DNA of 64,000 nucleotides from Flavobacterium pectinovorum (lineage in GTDB: Bacteria > Bacteroidota > Bacteroidia > Flavobacteriales > Flavobacteriaceae), in the NCBI RefSeq assembly GCF_900142715.1, contig NZ_FRBX01000001.1, positions 186,001 through 250,000 of the forward strand, written 5' to 3'. The notes beneath the pieces were generated by a model. The model had not been told where the DNA came from, ran no database searches, and saw only the letters and a list, made by a program, of their open reading frames with translations. This document shows, in pieces, positions 18,454 through 28,145 of the stretch (positions are counted from its first letter, which is position 1; every line of letters begins with the position of its first letter). A program made the position numbers and the translations under genes.

Positions 18454-18662
18454 GTGGACAAAATCAGGTATTTGTACTTGGTTGTTTATTTTTATTTATT
18501 GCTACACTTGTTTAAAATAAGTTTAGCAGATTATGGTTTTCCGTAAAAGTATTGATTAAAGAATATCTAGATTAGCAAATAGAAACAGTAAATAATAAGA
18601 TCAAAACATAAGTAATTGATTATATCTCCTTTATTTAAATTACTTAATAAAAACAAACAAAC

Positions 18663-20846
18663 ATGAATATAGATTGTGTTGATATCCAAAATTTTAGAAA
18701 ATTAAAAAAGTGTAGAATTGATTTTTCTAAAGAAGAGACAATTTTAGTGGGACCAAACAATAGCGGTAAGACAACTGCAATGGATGCATTAATTAGATTT
18801 TTAAAGAAAAAGAAATTTTCCAGTAGAGATTTTACATTAACAAATTGGTTAGAAATAAATGAAATTGGGAATTTATGGATTAGTGAACCTGAATTATCGA
18901 AATTAGATTTCACAATAGAAAAATGGACCGATAATTTACCATCATTAGACATATGGTTTCATATAGAACAAAATGAGATTCATCATGTTATTAATCTAAT
19001 ACCTACCCTTGATTGGGATGGTGGCTTTTTAGGAGTTAGGTTGCGGTTTGAACCAAATTATATTGAGCAAGTATATGAAGAATTCATGTTCTCTTATTCT
19101 AATTCAAAATCAATTACTGGTGATGAGGAAAATGATTTTAAGCTATGGCCAAATGATCTATGGGATTTTTTAGATAAAAAAGGCAATTTAAATAAATTAT
19201 TTTCTATAAAAACTTATTTATTGAATTCAGAATTAAAAGATTCAACTCAAGAACTTCTTAAAGATAATATACCTACAGAAACGGATATAGTAAGCGGACT
19301 TATAAAAGTTGATATTATAAATGCTCAAAGAGGTTTTTCAGACATAAATGCTGATGCAGACGATACCTCTAGCATTAAAAATTTATCAAGCCAATTAAGA
19401 GAATACTATGATAGGCATTTAAACCCTTCTGAAAATCCAACAACAGACGATCTGAAAGCTTTAAATGCAATACAACAAGCTAAACAGATTTTTGAAGATA
19501 ATTTACAAGAGAGTTTCAAATCTTCTTTAGATGAATTGCAAATGCTTAATTATCCCGGATTTGGTAATCCGACAATTAATTTATCAAGTAAATTTAATAC
19601 TGTGGACACTTTAAATCACGATTCTGCAGTTCAATATAATTTATGTACTGAAAATCCAAATCTTACTCTTCCTGAAAAATATAATGGTTTAGGTTATCAG
19701 AATTTAATATCTATGATTTTTAAATTAATTAGATTTCGAGATGAGTGGATGCAAGTGGGAAAGAATCATAACACTGGTACAGTAGTTAATAGTGGAGAAT
19801 TTGAACCATTACATTTGGTTTTAATTGAAGAACCAGAAGCACATTTACATGCACAGGTTCAGCAAGTTTTTATAAAAGAGGCATATAAAGTACTTAGGAA
19901 TCATAAAGACTTGAAAATTGGTAATTTTAAAACCCAATTATTAATTAGTACTCACTCCAATCACATTGCTCATGAAATAAATTTTACTTCATTACGATAT
20001 TTCAAAAGAATCAAAGGAAATAGTGGATCAATAAATTTATCGGAAGTAGTAAATTTATCAGAGACTTTTGGGACAACTGATGACTCAACCAAATTTGCTA
20101 TTAGATATTTAAAAGCTAATCATAGTGATTTATTCTTTGCTGATGCCGTAATTCTTGTGGAAGGACCAGTTGAAAGAATGCTAGTTCCTCATTTCATAAA
20201 TAAAAATCATAAAAATCTAACATCATGTTATATATCTATATTAGAAATAGGAGGTAGCCATGCTCATACTTTAAAACCTCTTATTGAAAATTTAGGAATA
20301 CTAACTCTAATAATTACTGACTTGGATTCTGTCGATCCATCTAGAAATAATGCAAAAACTCTACCTGAAAAAGCAAAAAAATATAAAACAGGTAATGATA
20401 CTTTAAAAAAATGGTTTCCTATAAAAACTGAACTTGATGATTTATTTAAATTGAGTTCTACAGAAAAGGAACATACGATTTATCCAATTAAAGTCGCATA
20501 CCAAATTCCATTGCAAATTAATAATGGAAAAATGGATGTTGAAGTATATCCATATACTTTTGAAGATTCATTAGTAATGGAAAATAAATTAATTTTTGAA
20601 AAAATATCAAAAGCGACTGGACTTTTAGCAAAAATGATTGATGCATCAAAAATAGAAGATATTAATGTCTCTGCTAAAAAAATGTATGAGGTAATTACTG
20701 AAAAAGGAGCAAAAAAAGCAGAATTTGCTTTAGAACTTTTATATTTTCAAGAACCAAACGACTTAATAACGCCAGAATATATAAAACAAGGATTAGATTG
20801 GCTTGAAACCAAATTAGTAGGTAAAAAAGATGGTTTAACAGTATAA
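18663..20846 (+). CDS. OLD-family ATP-dependent endonuclease (GajA-like)
   Basis: 727 residues. An N-terminal ABC/SMC-type ATPase has FRKLKKCRIDF and Walker A VGPNNSGKTTA. The distal ATPase motif LVLIEEPEAHLHA lies near residue 386. A Toprim domain follows with VILVEGPVE (Glu500) and ITDLDSVD (Asp553, Asp555), the metal-binding nuclease residues. Paired with a downstream UvrD-like helicase 10 nt away, this is a class 2 OLD layout, the type that includes Gabija GajA. It is longer than the best-known GajA (about 580 residues). The gene is strikingly AT-rich, consistent with horizontal acquisition. Role inferred: anti-phage DNA cleavage. Confidence 0.85.
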   Translation: MNIDCVDIQNFRKLKKCRIDFSKEETILVGPNNSGKTTAMDALIRFLKKKKFSSRDFTLTNWLEINEIGNLWISEPELSKLDFTIEKWTDNLPSLDIWFHIEQNEIHHVINLIPTLDWDGGFLGVRLRFEPNYIEQVYEEFMFSYSNSKSITGDEENDFKLWPNDLWDFLDKKGNLNKLFSIKTYLLNSELKDSTQELLKDNIPTETDIVSGLIKVDIINAQRGFSDINADADDTSSIKNLSSQLREYYDRHLNPSENPTTDDLKALNAIQQAKQIFEDNLQESFKSSLDELQMLNYPGFGNPTINLSSKFNTVDTLNHDSAVQYNLCTENPNLTLPEKYNGLGYQNLISMIFKLIRFRDEWMQVGKNHNTGTVVNSGEFEPLHLVLIEEPEAHLHAQVQQVFIKEAYKVLRNHKDLKIGNFKTQLLISTHSNHIAHEINFTSLRYFKRIKGNSGSINLSEVVNLSETFGTTDDSTKFAIRYLKANHSDLFFADAVILVEGPVERMLVPHFINKNHKNLTSCYISILEIGGSHAHTLKPLIENLGILTLIITDLDSVDPSRNNAKTLPEKAKKYKTGNDTLKKWFPIKTELDDLFKLSSTEKEHTIYPIKVAYQIPLQINNGKMDVEVYPYTFEDSLVMENKLIFEKISKATGLLAKMIDASKIEDINVSAKKMYEVITEKGAKKAEFALELLYFQEPNDLITPEYIKQGLDWLETKLVGKKDGLTV

Positions 20847-20856
20847 AATAAAAAAA

Positions 20857-22764
20857 ATGAGCGCAGAAAAATCTAATCATAACACTGATGATCATGTAGA
20901 TACAGAGATATATAACTGTTTGAAACTTGAAAATCCTAAAAGCTTTTTTCTCTTTGCTGGTGCGGGATCAGGTAAAACAAGATCTCTTGTAAAAGTCTTA
21001 ACCGATTTTAAAACTGAATATGGAAAACAATTGAGATTAAACAGAAAAAAGGTAGCAATTATCACATATACAAACGCGGCTTGTGACGAAATAATTCACA
21101 GATTAAAATATGACCCAATTTTTACTGTAACTACAATTCATAGTTATGCGTGGGAATTAATTAAGAACTTTAATCATGATATAAAATTATGGTTGAAAAA
21201 TAATTTAGCTAATGAAATTTATAAGTTAGAAGAAGAACAAAGCAAAAGTAAAAATTTATTAAATAAAACATCAATAGATAGAACAAGGAAAATTGAGTCA
21301 AAAAACAAAAGACTTGATAATTTAAATAATATTCAACAATTTACATATAATCCTAATGGAGATAATATTTCTAAAGATTCATTAAATCATTCCGAAGTTA
21401 TAAGTATTGCTGCTAATTTCATACAGAATAAACCATTAATGCAGGATTTATTAGTTTGTAAATTTCCAATAGTTTTAATTGATGAGAGTCAGGATACTAA
21501 AAAAGATCTTATAAATGCATTTTTTGAACTACAAAAAAATAAAAAGGAATCTTTCTCATTAGGTTTATTTGGTGATACTATGCAAAGAATATATGTCGAT
21601 GGAAAAGAAAACCTTGAACTAGAATTGCCGAAAGATTGGATTAAACCAGTAAAAAAAATGAACCATCGATCTAATAAAAGAATAATTTCATTAATTAATA
21701 GTATTAGACAATCCGTTGATAAACAAAAACAAGAACCGAGAAATGAAAAGGAAGAAGGCTTCGTGAGACTTTTTATTTGTAAGAGAGGTCTAGATAAACA
21801 AAAAACTGAAGTTAATGTATCTCAAAGAATGTCTGAAATCACGGGTGATTTTTTATGGAATAATGACATAAATAATGCAAATATAAAAACACTGATTCTT
21901 GAACATCATATGGCTGCAAGAAGAATGGGATTTTTAGAATTTTTCGAGCCCTTATACAAAGAAGATAAATTATCAACAGGAGTACTCGATGGAACATTAG
22001 CAGGAGCTAATTTCTTCACAAAAATAATTTTACCTATAGTTAATGCAAATGAAGTAGGGGATAAATTTGCTATAGCTCGAATCGTCAAAAAATATTCCGC
22101 CTATCTAAATAAAAATGAAATTCTTAAAAATGCACAACAAATAGAAAATATAAGAAAAGCAAATATGGCTTTATTAGATTTATTGGTTTTGTGGGATGAT
22201 AATGCAGATCCTCTTCTAATTGATGTAATTAAAAATGTATATAAAACGGAATTATTCCCCTTACCTGATAGCTTACTTACAATTGCTAAAAGAACAAAAT
22301 CTGATTTACTCGAGGCCAATAAATTAGAAAATATTGAAGTTGAAGACGAAGTTAGTGATGATGTAATTGACGCATGGGATCTTGCTTTAGCTAATTCTTT
22401 TTCTCAAATAAAACATTATAATGATTATATATCTGAAGATTCTAAATTTGGAACTCATCAAGGTGTAAAAGGATTAGAATATGAGAGAGTAATGGTTATT
22501 TTAGATGATGAAGAATCGAAAGGTTTCTTGTTTAGTTATGATAAATTATTTGGTTCTAAAGATCTAAGTCCAACAGATAGAAAAAATATAGAAGAGGGAA
22601 AAGAAACCGCTAATGATAGAACAAGAAGACTTTTCTATGTAGCTTGTAGTAGAGCAAAAGAAAGTTTAGCAATCGTAGCTTACACCGACAATCCTGAAAT
22701 AGTTTCAAAAAGCGCAATAGAATTTGGTTGGTTCAAAAAAGAAGAAATTGTAATCATACAATAG
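20857..22764 (+). CDS. UvrD/Rep-like superfamily 1 helicase (GajB-like)
   Basis: 635 residues. Motif I FAGAGSGKTRSL (Gly35-Thr41), motif Ia IITYTNAACDEI, motif II IVLIDESQDT (about 207-216), motif III LFGDTMQRIY, motif V HQGVKGLEYERVMVI and motif VI RRLFYVACSRAKESL are all present, so it should be an active SF1 ATPase. It follows the OLD nuclease gene by 10 nt and is surely cotranscribed. In Gabija the GajB helicase-like partner senses nucleic-acid changes and stimulates GajA. It is longer than model GajB (about 490), with an insert between motifs IV and V. It shares the high A+T of its partner. Confidence 0.87.
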   Translation: MSAEKSNHNTDDHVDTEIYNCLKLENPKSFFLFAGAGSGKTRSLVKVLTDFKTEYGKQLRLNRKKVAIITYTNAACDEIIHRLKYDPIFTVTTIHSYAWELIKNFNHDIKLWLKNNLANEIYKLEEEQSKSKNLLNKTSIDRTRKIESKNKRLDNLNNIQQFTYNPNGDNISKDSLNHSEVISIAANFIQNKPLMQDLLVCKFPIVLIDESQDTKKDLINAFFELQKNKKESFSLGLFGDTMQRIYVDGKENLELELPKDWIKPVKKMNHRSNKRIISLINSIRQSVDKQKQEPRNEKEEGFVRLFICKRGLDKQKTEVNVSQRMSEITGDFLWNNDINNANIKTLILEHHMAARRMGFLEFFEPLYKEDKLSTGVLDGTLAGANFFTKIILPIVNANEVGDKFAIARIVKKYSAYLNKNEILKNAQQIENIRKANMALLDLLVLWDDNADPLLIDVIKNVYKTELFPLPDSLLTIAKRTKSDLLEANKLENIEVEDEVSDDVIDAWDLALANSFSQIKHYNDYISEDSKFGTHQGVKGLEYERVMVILDDEESKGFLFSYDKLFGSKDLSPTDRKNIEEGKETANDRTRRLFYVACSRAKESLAIVAYTDNPEIVSKSAIEFGWFKKEEIVIIQ

Positions 22765-22861
22765 TAAATTTAAGGTTTAAAAATATAGTTATAAGTTATT
22801 TTTCGCAGTGAAATCTCCCGACTTCGTATCCGTTCCAATAATCAACAAAGAAATTAAATAA

Positions 22862-22895
22862 AAAAACCTCGATTTTTGAAAATCGAGGTTTTTCC
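22862..22895. terminator. Bidirectional terminator between the helicase and a small gene
   Basis: ACCTCGATTTT pairs perfectly with AAAATCGAGGT, with an A run before and a T run after. It serves the converging plus-strand helicase and minus-strand 77-residue gene. Confidence 0.8.
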
Positions 22896-22920
22896 ATTTA
22901 TATAAAATTCTAAAAAAAAC

Positions 22921-23154
22921 TTATTCCAAATTCAAATAAGGATTTAAAACTTCGGCTAATTCATTCAGCCAAAAAAAGCTGTTTTCTAAATTGATTAGTT
23001 CGTTTTGAAGAGTTGGGTCTTGGCGCAGAATTCCTAAGGTAATTACATAATTTAGTTTCCTTATTGCTTTGGACATTTCTTCGGGATCTATGGTGTCGTT
23101 AAAAAAATGAATTAGCCTTTTTTCGGCTTCTTCTGAAAGGGTGTTCGTACTCAT
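22921..23154 (-). CDS. Small hypothetical protein
   Basis: 77 residues, predicted all-helical and soluble (EEAEKRLIHFFNDTIDPEEM, then LNYVITLGILRQDPTLQNEL). It has no signal, membrane segment or known motif. Composition is unlike repeat-derived noise and the start is a clean ATG. Its 5' leader contains a striking folded element flanked by direct repeats (23157-23288). Its position downstream of the defence-like pair may or may not be meaningful. Function not recognised. Confidence 0.6.
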   Translation of the reverse strand: MSTNTLSEEAEKRLIHFFNDTIDPEEMSKAIRKLNYVITLGILRQDPTLQNELINLENSFFWLNELAEVLNPYLNLE

Positions 23155-23156
23155 AT

Positions 23157-23288
23157 TGTTGTAGTTTTAGAGATAAAAAACCCTTGTAAATTAGTGTTTC
23201 TAACGCCTACAACAGCGTCTACGGTCGTTTCCGATACCGCACACATAATACAAGGGCAAATCTTATTTCGCTCTTAATGTTGTAGTTT
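23157..23288 (-). ncRNA. Candidate structured RNA or small mobile element flanked by 11-bp direct repeats
   Basis: On the minus strand CCCTTGTA pairs with TACAAGGG, followed by T6. Inside are a GTGT/ACAC stem and two hairpins (CGGT...ACCG and ACGC...GCGT), so the whole folds into a branched structure ending like a terminator. It is bracketed by direct repeats TGTTGTAGTTT at 23157-23167 and 23278-23288 (plus strand). It could be a leader attenuator for the 77-residue gene, an independent RNA, or a MITE-like insertion with target duplication. Confidence 0.45.
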
Positions 23289-23418
23289 AAGAATTGTAAA
23301 TGTAGTAAAAAACAACATTAAGTAAGAAAAATAATATAAATAAGATATGGTTTTTCAATTTGTAAGCTAATATAATAATACTTTTATGAATGAAATAGAA
23401 GTTTTTATGAAACCAAGT

Positions 23419-23503
23419 GCCCTAGCCCTGATAGAAGTGGAAATCCTTTTGTTTTTTTCTTTAAAAAACAAAAGATTGAAACGGACAGCAGGAAACAGCT
23501 TCT
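23419..23503 (-). repeat. Dispersed structured intergenic element, copy 1
   Basis: Plus-strand reading: CCCTAGCCCTGATAGAAG, GGAAATCC, a strong hairpin CTTTTGTTTTTT/AAAAAACAAAAG, GATTGAAACGGACAGCAGG and AAACAGCTTC. The reverse complement matches the copies at 36779 and 60076 in block order: GCTNTTTCC, GCT-TCCG, variable hairpin, CTTCTATC-GGGCTAG. It may correspond to the flavobacterial Flavo-1 RNA motif; that name is recalled, not checked. Confidence 0.55.
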
Positions 23504-23649
23504 AATTAAAAATAAAGATTTTACACAGGCAATTTTTAATTAAGAACTCCAAATAAAATAAGTCGCATTCTGATACACTTGTGTCTTTTGGTTAATTCTT
23601 TTGGCTTTTCACAGTTTTAAATTCGAGGCTTTATAAACGCCTCATTTTA

Positions 23650-26600
23650 ATGAAACTGTTCACGCCATTATTCTTTTTTATAGCCTTGTTTTTCTGTAGT
23701 TTAGATAGTACAGCCCAATTATTTCCGGTTCAGTTAACACCTGTTTTTAATAGTCCATATAGTGTCAAACTATCAGATTACGCCACAAGTACAGACACCA
23801 AATTGCGGTTAATGATCAATCCAACCGACATTTCGATATCACAGCGACGGGTACGATTGAAACTTTATATTCAGGGAAACGGGATCAATATTCAAAGTAG
23901 TGATTACATGCAGGGACAGCCGCCAATATTTATTAATGGAGGAGAATTGCAGACTTTAACCAATACGGATATTTTTACCTTATTCAGACTCGAAAACCTG
24001 CAGGGAATTACCGCGCTCCAATACGCCAATGGATTACCCGAAGGCATGTATAGTTTTTGTTTTGAAATGTATGATTTTATCACCAATCAAAAAATATCGC
24101 AAAAAAGCTGTGCGAGCTTATATTTGATTTTAAATGATCCTCCGCTTTTAAATACGCCACAGAAAAACGAGCAGATCGCCTCGAGCGACTTCCCTAATAT
24201 CATGTTTACCTGGACACCACGCCAGAAGAACGCTACCAATATTTCGTATAAGTTCGAATTAAAACAATTATTAGATCCAACATTAGACCCACAGTTTGCA
24301 TTTCAAATGTCTCCCATTTTATATGAAGAAACACTTTTTGGAACTGCTTTATTATACAATTTAAATAGGCCAATTCTTATTCCGGGAATGCGTTATGCAT
24401 GGCGTGTAAGGGCAATATCCACCACGGGACTTTCAGAAAATGCGGTTTTTAAAAATGACGGATATAGTGAGATTTATTCTTTTAAATATACTCAAAAGTG
24501 TGATCCGCCAACATTTGCCCTCTCAGAAATTGTCTCTCCAACAAGTGTAAAAATAAATTGGCAGGGATTGCCGGATCACACCAAATATCAGGTTCAATAC
24601 CGGAAAAAAGCAATCGTAGAAACCAATAAAAAAGGTAAGGAAAAAGAGAAAGTCTTTGAGTGGTTCTCTACTTATAGCCAAAACAATCAGGCTTTGCTGA
24701 CCAATTTAGAACCTGAAACAACCTATGAATTTAAAGTAGGTTCAACTTGTACTTTAGAAGGTGATGGTGTGCAGAGTTTTAATTATTCTAATACGAACAC
24801 TTTTAAAATTCCGAAAAAAGAAAACGGAATCGCCAGTTATAACTGTGGTATTGTTCCGAAAATCAATATTCAAAATCAAAAACCGCTGACTAATTTAATT
24901 CAGAGCGAAACATTTACTGCAGGAGATTTTCCGGTAACTGTTTTGGAACTGCAGGAGCAACATAGTCCTTATTCGGGAAAAGGTTATATAATAGTGCCTT
25001 ATTTGGCGGATACTAAAATTGCCGTTGAGTTCAATAATATTCTAATCAATACAGATTATCAATTGATTAGCGGTGTGGTTGAAACCAGTTATAATCCGGA
25101 TTGGAAGAATGTTACCGATATTGAAGACTTTACAGGCGAAGGCCGGGGAGGGCAAATTGAAGAAACGGTCAAGTTTGAAATAAAAAACATCGTTATCAAC
25201 GCCAATGGCGATATTGTAGTCAATGGTAAAAATGGTGAACAGGTAACAATTCCGGGAGGAAAAGATACTGTAATCACTGATAGCACAGGAAAAGTATACG
25301 GGGTAGACAGCAAAGGAAACGGAAGCAGTCAGGGTACAGAACCTGCGCCCGGAGGAAAACCAACTCCCGAGAATACTGATGGCGTTGACAAAAGTGGCCA
25401 GGCAACAGCTTTTACGGCACAAGGAGTTACAATTGCTTTTTCAGGAAATGGAAGTAAATATGCCTTTGATGTGATGCCAAATAACGCAGCAGCCACAATA
25501 CAAAAGTTATATAAAAAAGTAGATGATACTGCATTGCCTTACAAAGCAGTTTTAAATGGAGATACTGATACAGTTGTAGCCACGGTAACTATTACCGATA
25601 CGATTGTAAAACCGGACAAAATTGTTTTTAAAACCCAAAACGGAGCGAATGTGTCCTTTACCAGAAATGAAAAAACATTTATACTTACTGTAAAAGGAAA
25701 CCAAAGTTATGCAGAGGAGCAAATATTAGCCGTGATTCAGCAAGGTGAAAGATGGAAAGTGATTGGTGCTTTTATGCTGGTTCATATTTCGGCGAAGGAA
25801 GTAAATTTGGTTTTAGTGCCTTTAAATAAAGAAACTCAGATTCCGCCAAATGCAGAAAATGAGATCAGTGCTGTTTATAAAAAAGCAGGTATAAAAATGA
25901 ATATTACAAGATTTGAAAAAATTAATTATACAGATGCTGACGGAAAAATAGAAGTGGGAGACAGTGATTTTTTTGAAACTTACACAAATGAAGAACAAAC
26001 GATCAATAATTTAATAAAAAAATCCGGTAACTATAAATCAGATTCTTATTATTTAATTTATTCTGATTTGCCTGCAAGTAATCCGGCTATTAAAGGATTT
26101 ATGGCATTAAAAGGACAGTTTGGATATGTTTTTGCAAGTGGTGACAATAGAATTGCAAGCCATGAATTAGGACATGGAATTTTTGGTTTGGAGCATCCCT
26201 TTAAAAATAAAACAGAAGAAGGCAAAACAGACTTTTTAATGGATTATGGAAATGGTCTAAATCTTTGGCATAATGACTGGAAACAAATTAATGATCCTAA
26301 ATTTAGATTGTATTTGTTTCAGGGGGATGCTGAGGGGGATTTTAATTCACTTCTGTATGATATCTCCCAAATTGAAAAAATCGATTTTGACTATGATGAT
26401 TTAACTCCTGAATCTTACTTTAATTTAGGTAAAGTAGATGTTGCCGGAGGTGGAGACAGAATCGTAATAAAAGACAAAACAGGCAGAGTTACTGATTTAT
26501 TTACGTCACCAAACTATACTCCTGAAATGTGGAAAAAAATAAAACAAAGATTTTGGGTTTACAGCCAAAGTAAAACAACCGAAAGCTATAAATGGAGTAG

Positions 26601-27216
26601 CGGTTATGAAAATTATACTTTATGGCAAGGCGGAAAAAACAGCAATTTTTATGGAAATATAGGAACTCTAACCATGATTAATACGGGAAAATATCTGTCG
26701 TTAGATTTTGACGACTTTAAGCTAAATATGATGGGTAGTATTTATATAGGACCTAGTAATCCTATTAAGAATTCAGGTTTTGAAAGTATTGGTGAAAAAT
26801 TTCTTGATGATTACAGTCGAGAGCCACAAGATTTGGCAGATGCAGCAGCTCGGGCACACGATAGAGGATATGATAAAGTTAATGCCAAAGGCGCGTATGG
26901 TGCATTTATAGCTTCTATAACTATTGAGGCTGACATTCAATTAGTACGAGGAGCTAGAAAAATAATGGATTTGTATATTAAAAAAGAAATCGATCCTTAT
27001 ACTAAAAATCCCATTTCAAAAGAAACTAACACAAGGGCAAAAAAAATAAACGTTTTATTTACTGGAATAATACGAAATAAAATTGCCAAAGGGATTTCTA
27101 TATTAACAGTTCAACAACAAAAATTATTAGCTAAAATTGATAATTATATAAATCTTACAATTGACGATATTATTAATCCTGTTAATGGAGATGGTGAAAA
27201 ATTTAAACTAAACTAA
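23650..27216 (+). CDS. Large secreted FN3/zincin protein with C-terminal phospholipase A2-like segment
   Basis: 1188 residues with an N-terminal signal (LFTPLFFFIALFFCSLDSTAQ). An FN3-like domain lies at about 288-385 (VSPTSVKINWQGLPDHTKYQ). A Gly/Lys-rich linker follows, then a zincin-like domain with HELGHGIFGLEH (838-849). The C-terminus has YIGPSNPI (from 1032) followed by DLADAAARAHDRGYD, with His1070-Asp1071. This resembles the Ca-loop and HD..Y helix of parvovirus-VP1-type phospholipase A2. The stop codon abuts the first of three tandem paralogous genes. Inferred role: secreted effector with partner proteins. Two-domain catalytic activity is a hypothesis. Confidence 0.7.
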   Translation: MKLFTPLFFFIALFFCSLDSTAQLFPVQLTPVFNSPYSVKLSDYATSTDTKLRLMINPTDISISQRRVRLKLYIQGNGINIQSSDYMQGQPPIFINGGELQTLTNTDIFTLFRLENLQGITALQYANGLPEGMYSFCFEMYDFITNQKISQKSCASLYLILNDPPLLNTPQKNEQIASSDFPNIMFTWTPRQKNATNISYKFELKQLLDPTLDPQFAFQMSPILYEETLFGTALLYNLNRPILIPGMRYAWRVRAISTTGLSENAVFKNDGYSEIYSFKYTQKCDPPTFALSEIVSPTSVKINWQGLPDHTKYQVQYRKKAIVETNKKGKEKEKVFEWFSTYSQNNQALLTNLEPETTYEFKVGSTCTLEGDGVQSFNYSNTNTFKIPKKENGIASYNCGIVPKINIQNQKPLTNLIQSETFTAGDFPVTVLELQEQHSPYSGKGYIIVPYLADTKIAVEFNNILINTDYQLISGVVETSYNPDWKNVTDIEDFTGEGRGGQIEETVKFEIKNIVINANGDIVVNGKNGEQVTIPGGKDTVITDSTGKVYGVDSKGNGSSQGTEPAPGGKPTPENTDGVDKSGQATAFTAQGVTIAFSGNGSKYAFDVMPNNAAATIQKLYKKVDDTALPYKAVLNGDTDTVVATVTITDTIVKPDKIVFKTQNGANVSFTRNEKTFILTVKGNQSYAEEQILAVIQQGERWKVIGAFMLVHISAKEVNLVLVPLNKETQIPPNAENEISAVYKKAGIKMNITRFEKINYTDADGKIEVGDSDFFETYTNEEQTINNLIKKSGNYKSDSYYLIYSDLPASNPAIKGFMALKGQFGYVFASGDNRIASHELGHGIFGLEHPFKNKTEEGKTDFLMDYGNGLNLWHNDWKQINDPKFRLYLFQGDAEGDFNSLLYDISQIEKIDFDYDDLTPESYFNLGKVDVAGGGDRIVIKDKTGRVTDLFTSPNYTPEMWKKIKQRFWVYSQSKTTESYKWSSGYENYTLWQGGKNSNFYGNIGTLTMINTGKYLSLDFDDFKLNMMGSIYIGPSNPIKNSGFESIGEKFLDDYSREPQDLADAAARAHDRGYDKVNAKGAYGAFIASITIEADIQLVRGARKIMDLYIKKEIDPYTKNPISKETNTRAKKINVLFTGIIRNKIAKGISILTVQQQKLLAKIDNYINLTIDDIINPVNGDGEKFKLN

Positions 27217-27693
27217 ATGAAAAAAATATTAAAGTATTTATTAATAATTCTTGTTTCGCTTTGTATTCTATATAATTTAATAATATTCGGTTTAACTTAT
27301 CTTTATTTTCATCGTCCAGATCCAAGCGGTTCAGATGAAATAAAAGAATATGAATTTAAAACGACAACCTCTAACTTAAAAAAAGAGTTCAAAATGATAT
27401 GTGATAAATCTTCACATCTTTCATATAAAGATTCGGTATATTATCAAAATGAAAATACAGGAAACGCAAACACAATTCAAATAACAAAAGAAGGAGAAAA
27501 ATTAGTTTATTTTCTAACATTGAATGAAAAATTAGATGATAAAAATTTACATGCTACATTTTTCTTGTATTACATCAACGGAAAAAGCGAAGATGATTTC
27601 GGCTGGTTTTCTTTTGAAAAGCATAAAAAAGTAAAATTATTTGAAAAAGAAATTATCGAACCATTATCAAAGAAATATAAAAAATTAGAATGA
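27217..27693 (+). CDS. Small membrane-anchored protein, paralogue 1 of 3 (candidate immunity)
   Basis: 158 residues: one N-terminal membrane helix (about 5-30), then a mostly beta extracytoplasmic domain ending FGWFSFEKHKKVKLFEKE and IIEPLSKKYKKLE. The gene starts at the base after the stop of the 1188-residue protein and overlaps the next gene by 4 nt. It shares its C-terminal third almost unchanged with the two genes that follow. No known family is recognised. Tight linkage to a putative toxin suggests an immunity or chaperone role; this is inference. Confidence 0.75.
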   Translation: MKKILKYLLIILVSLCILYNLIIFGLTYLYFHRPDPSGSDEIKEYEFKTTTSNLKKEFKMICDKSSHLSYKDSVYYQNENTGNANTIQITKEGEKLVYFLTLNEKLDDKNLHATFFLYYINGKSEDDFGWFSFEKHKKVKLFEKEIIEPLSKKYKKLE

Positions 27694-28145
27694 AAATTAT
27701 AAAATGGTTGACTATTTTAGGCTGTACAGCACTTAGTATTGTTGTATTATATTGGGTCGGTTTTGCTATTCTGTATTCTTATGGAGCAGGAGGTCAAGGC
27801 AGGATAAATAACTATCAATTTGAAATAAGTACAAGTATTATTAAAAATGAAATATTTTCGATTTGTAATAAAAAATCAAGTATAAGCTGTAAAGATTCTA
27901 TAAGTGATTTGGGAGGAGGATATAAACAAAAATTAATTATTATTAAAATAGAGAAGGATTCATTTATAATAAAAGATGCTGAAGGTGGGGATTTATATAC
28001 AAGTTACAATTTAATCTCAATTAATGGCAAAATCGATGATGATTTTGGATGGTTTTCAATCGAAAAATATAAAAACATAAAATTATTTGAAAAAGAAATT
28101 ATCGAACCATTATCAAAGAAATATAAATATGAAAAATTAGAATGA
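27690..28145 (+). CDS. Small membrane-anchored protein, paralogue 2 of 3 (candidate immunity)
   Basis: 151 residues: an N-terminal helix (KWLTILGCTALSIVVLYWVG) followed by SYGAGGQGRINNYQFEIS and the shared tail DDFGWFSIEKYKNIKLFEKE. The N-terminal 40 residues are very close to paralogue 3, and the tail close to all. It overlaps both neighbours by 4 nt (ATGA), implying translational coupling. The middle third diverges most, as expected if that part sets binding specificity. Function not recognised beyond context. Confidence 0.75.
   Translation: MKIIKWLTILGCTALSIVVLYWVGFAILYSYGAGGQGRINNYQFEISTSIIKNEIFSICNKKSSISCKDSISDLGGGYKQKLIIIKIEKDSFIIKDAEGGDLYTSYNLISINGKIDDDFGWFSIEKYKNIKLFEKEIIEPLSKKYKYEKLE

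Larger units (their letters stand above)
23155..23649. other. Intergenic region with two structured elements
   Basis: This 495-nt gap holds the branched element at 23157-23288 and a copy of the dispersed structured element at 23419-23503. No gene is seen in the remainder. Confidence 0.6.

Noticed and set aside
18663..22764. Retron-type or Septu system
   Set aside because: There is no reverse transcriptase, no msr/msd-like structure and no HNH gene; the pair fits OLD plus helicase alone.
23157..23288. Possible CRISPR array from the repeated TGTTGTAGTTT word
   Set aside because: Only two copies, too short, and the spacer folds into a structured element. No cas genes are in the window.
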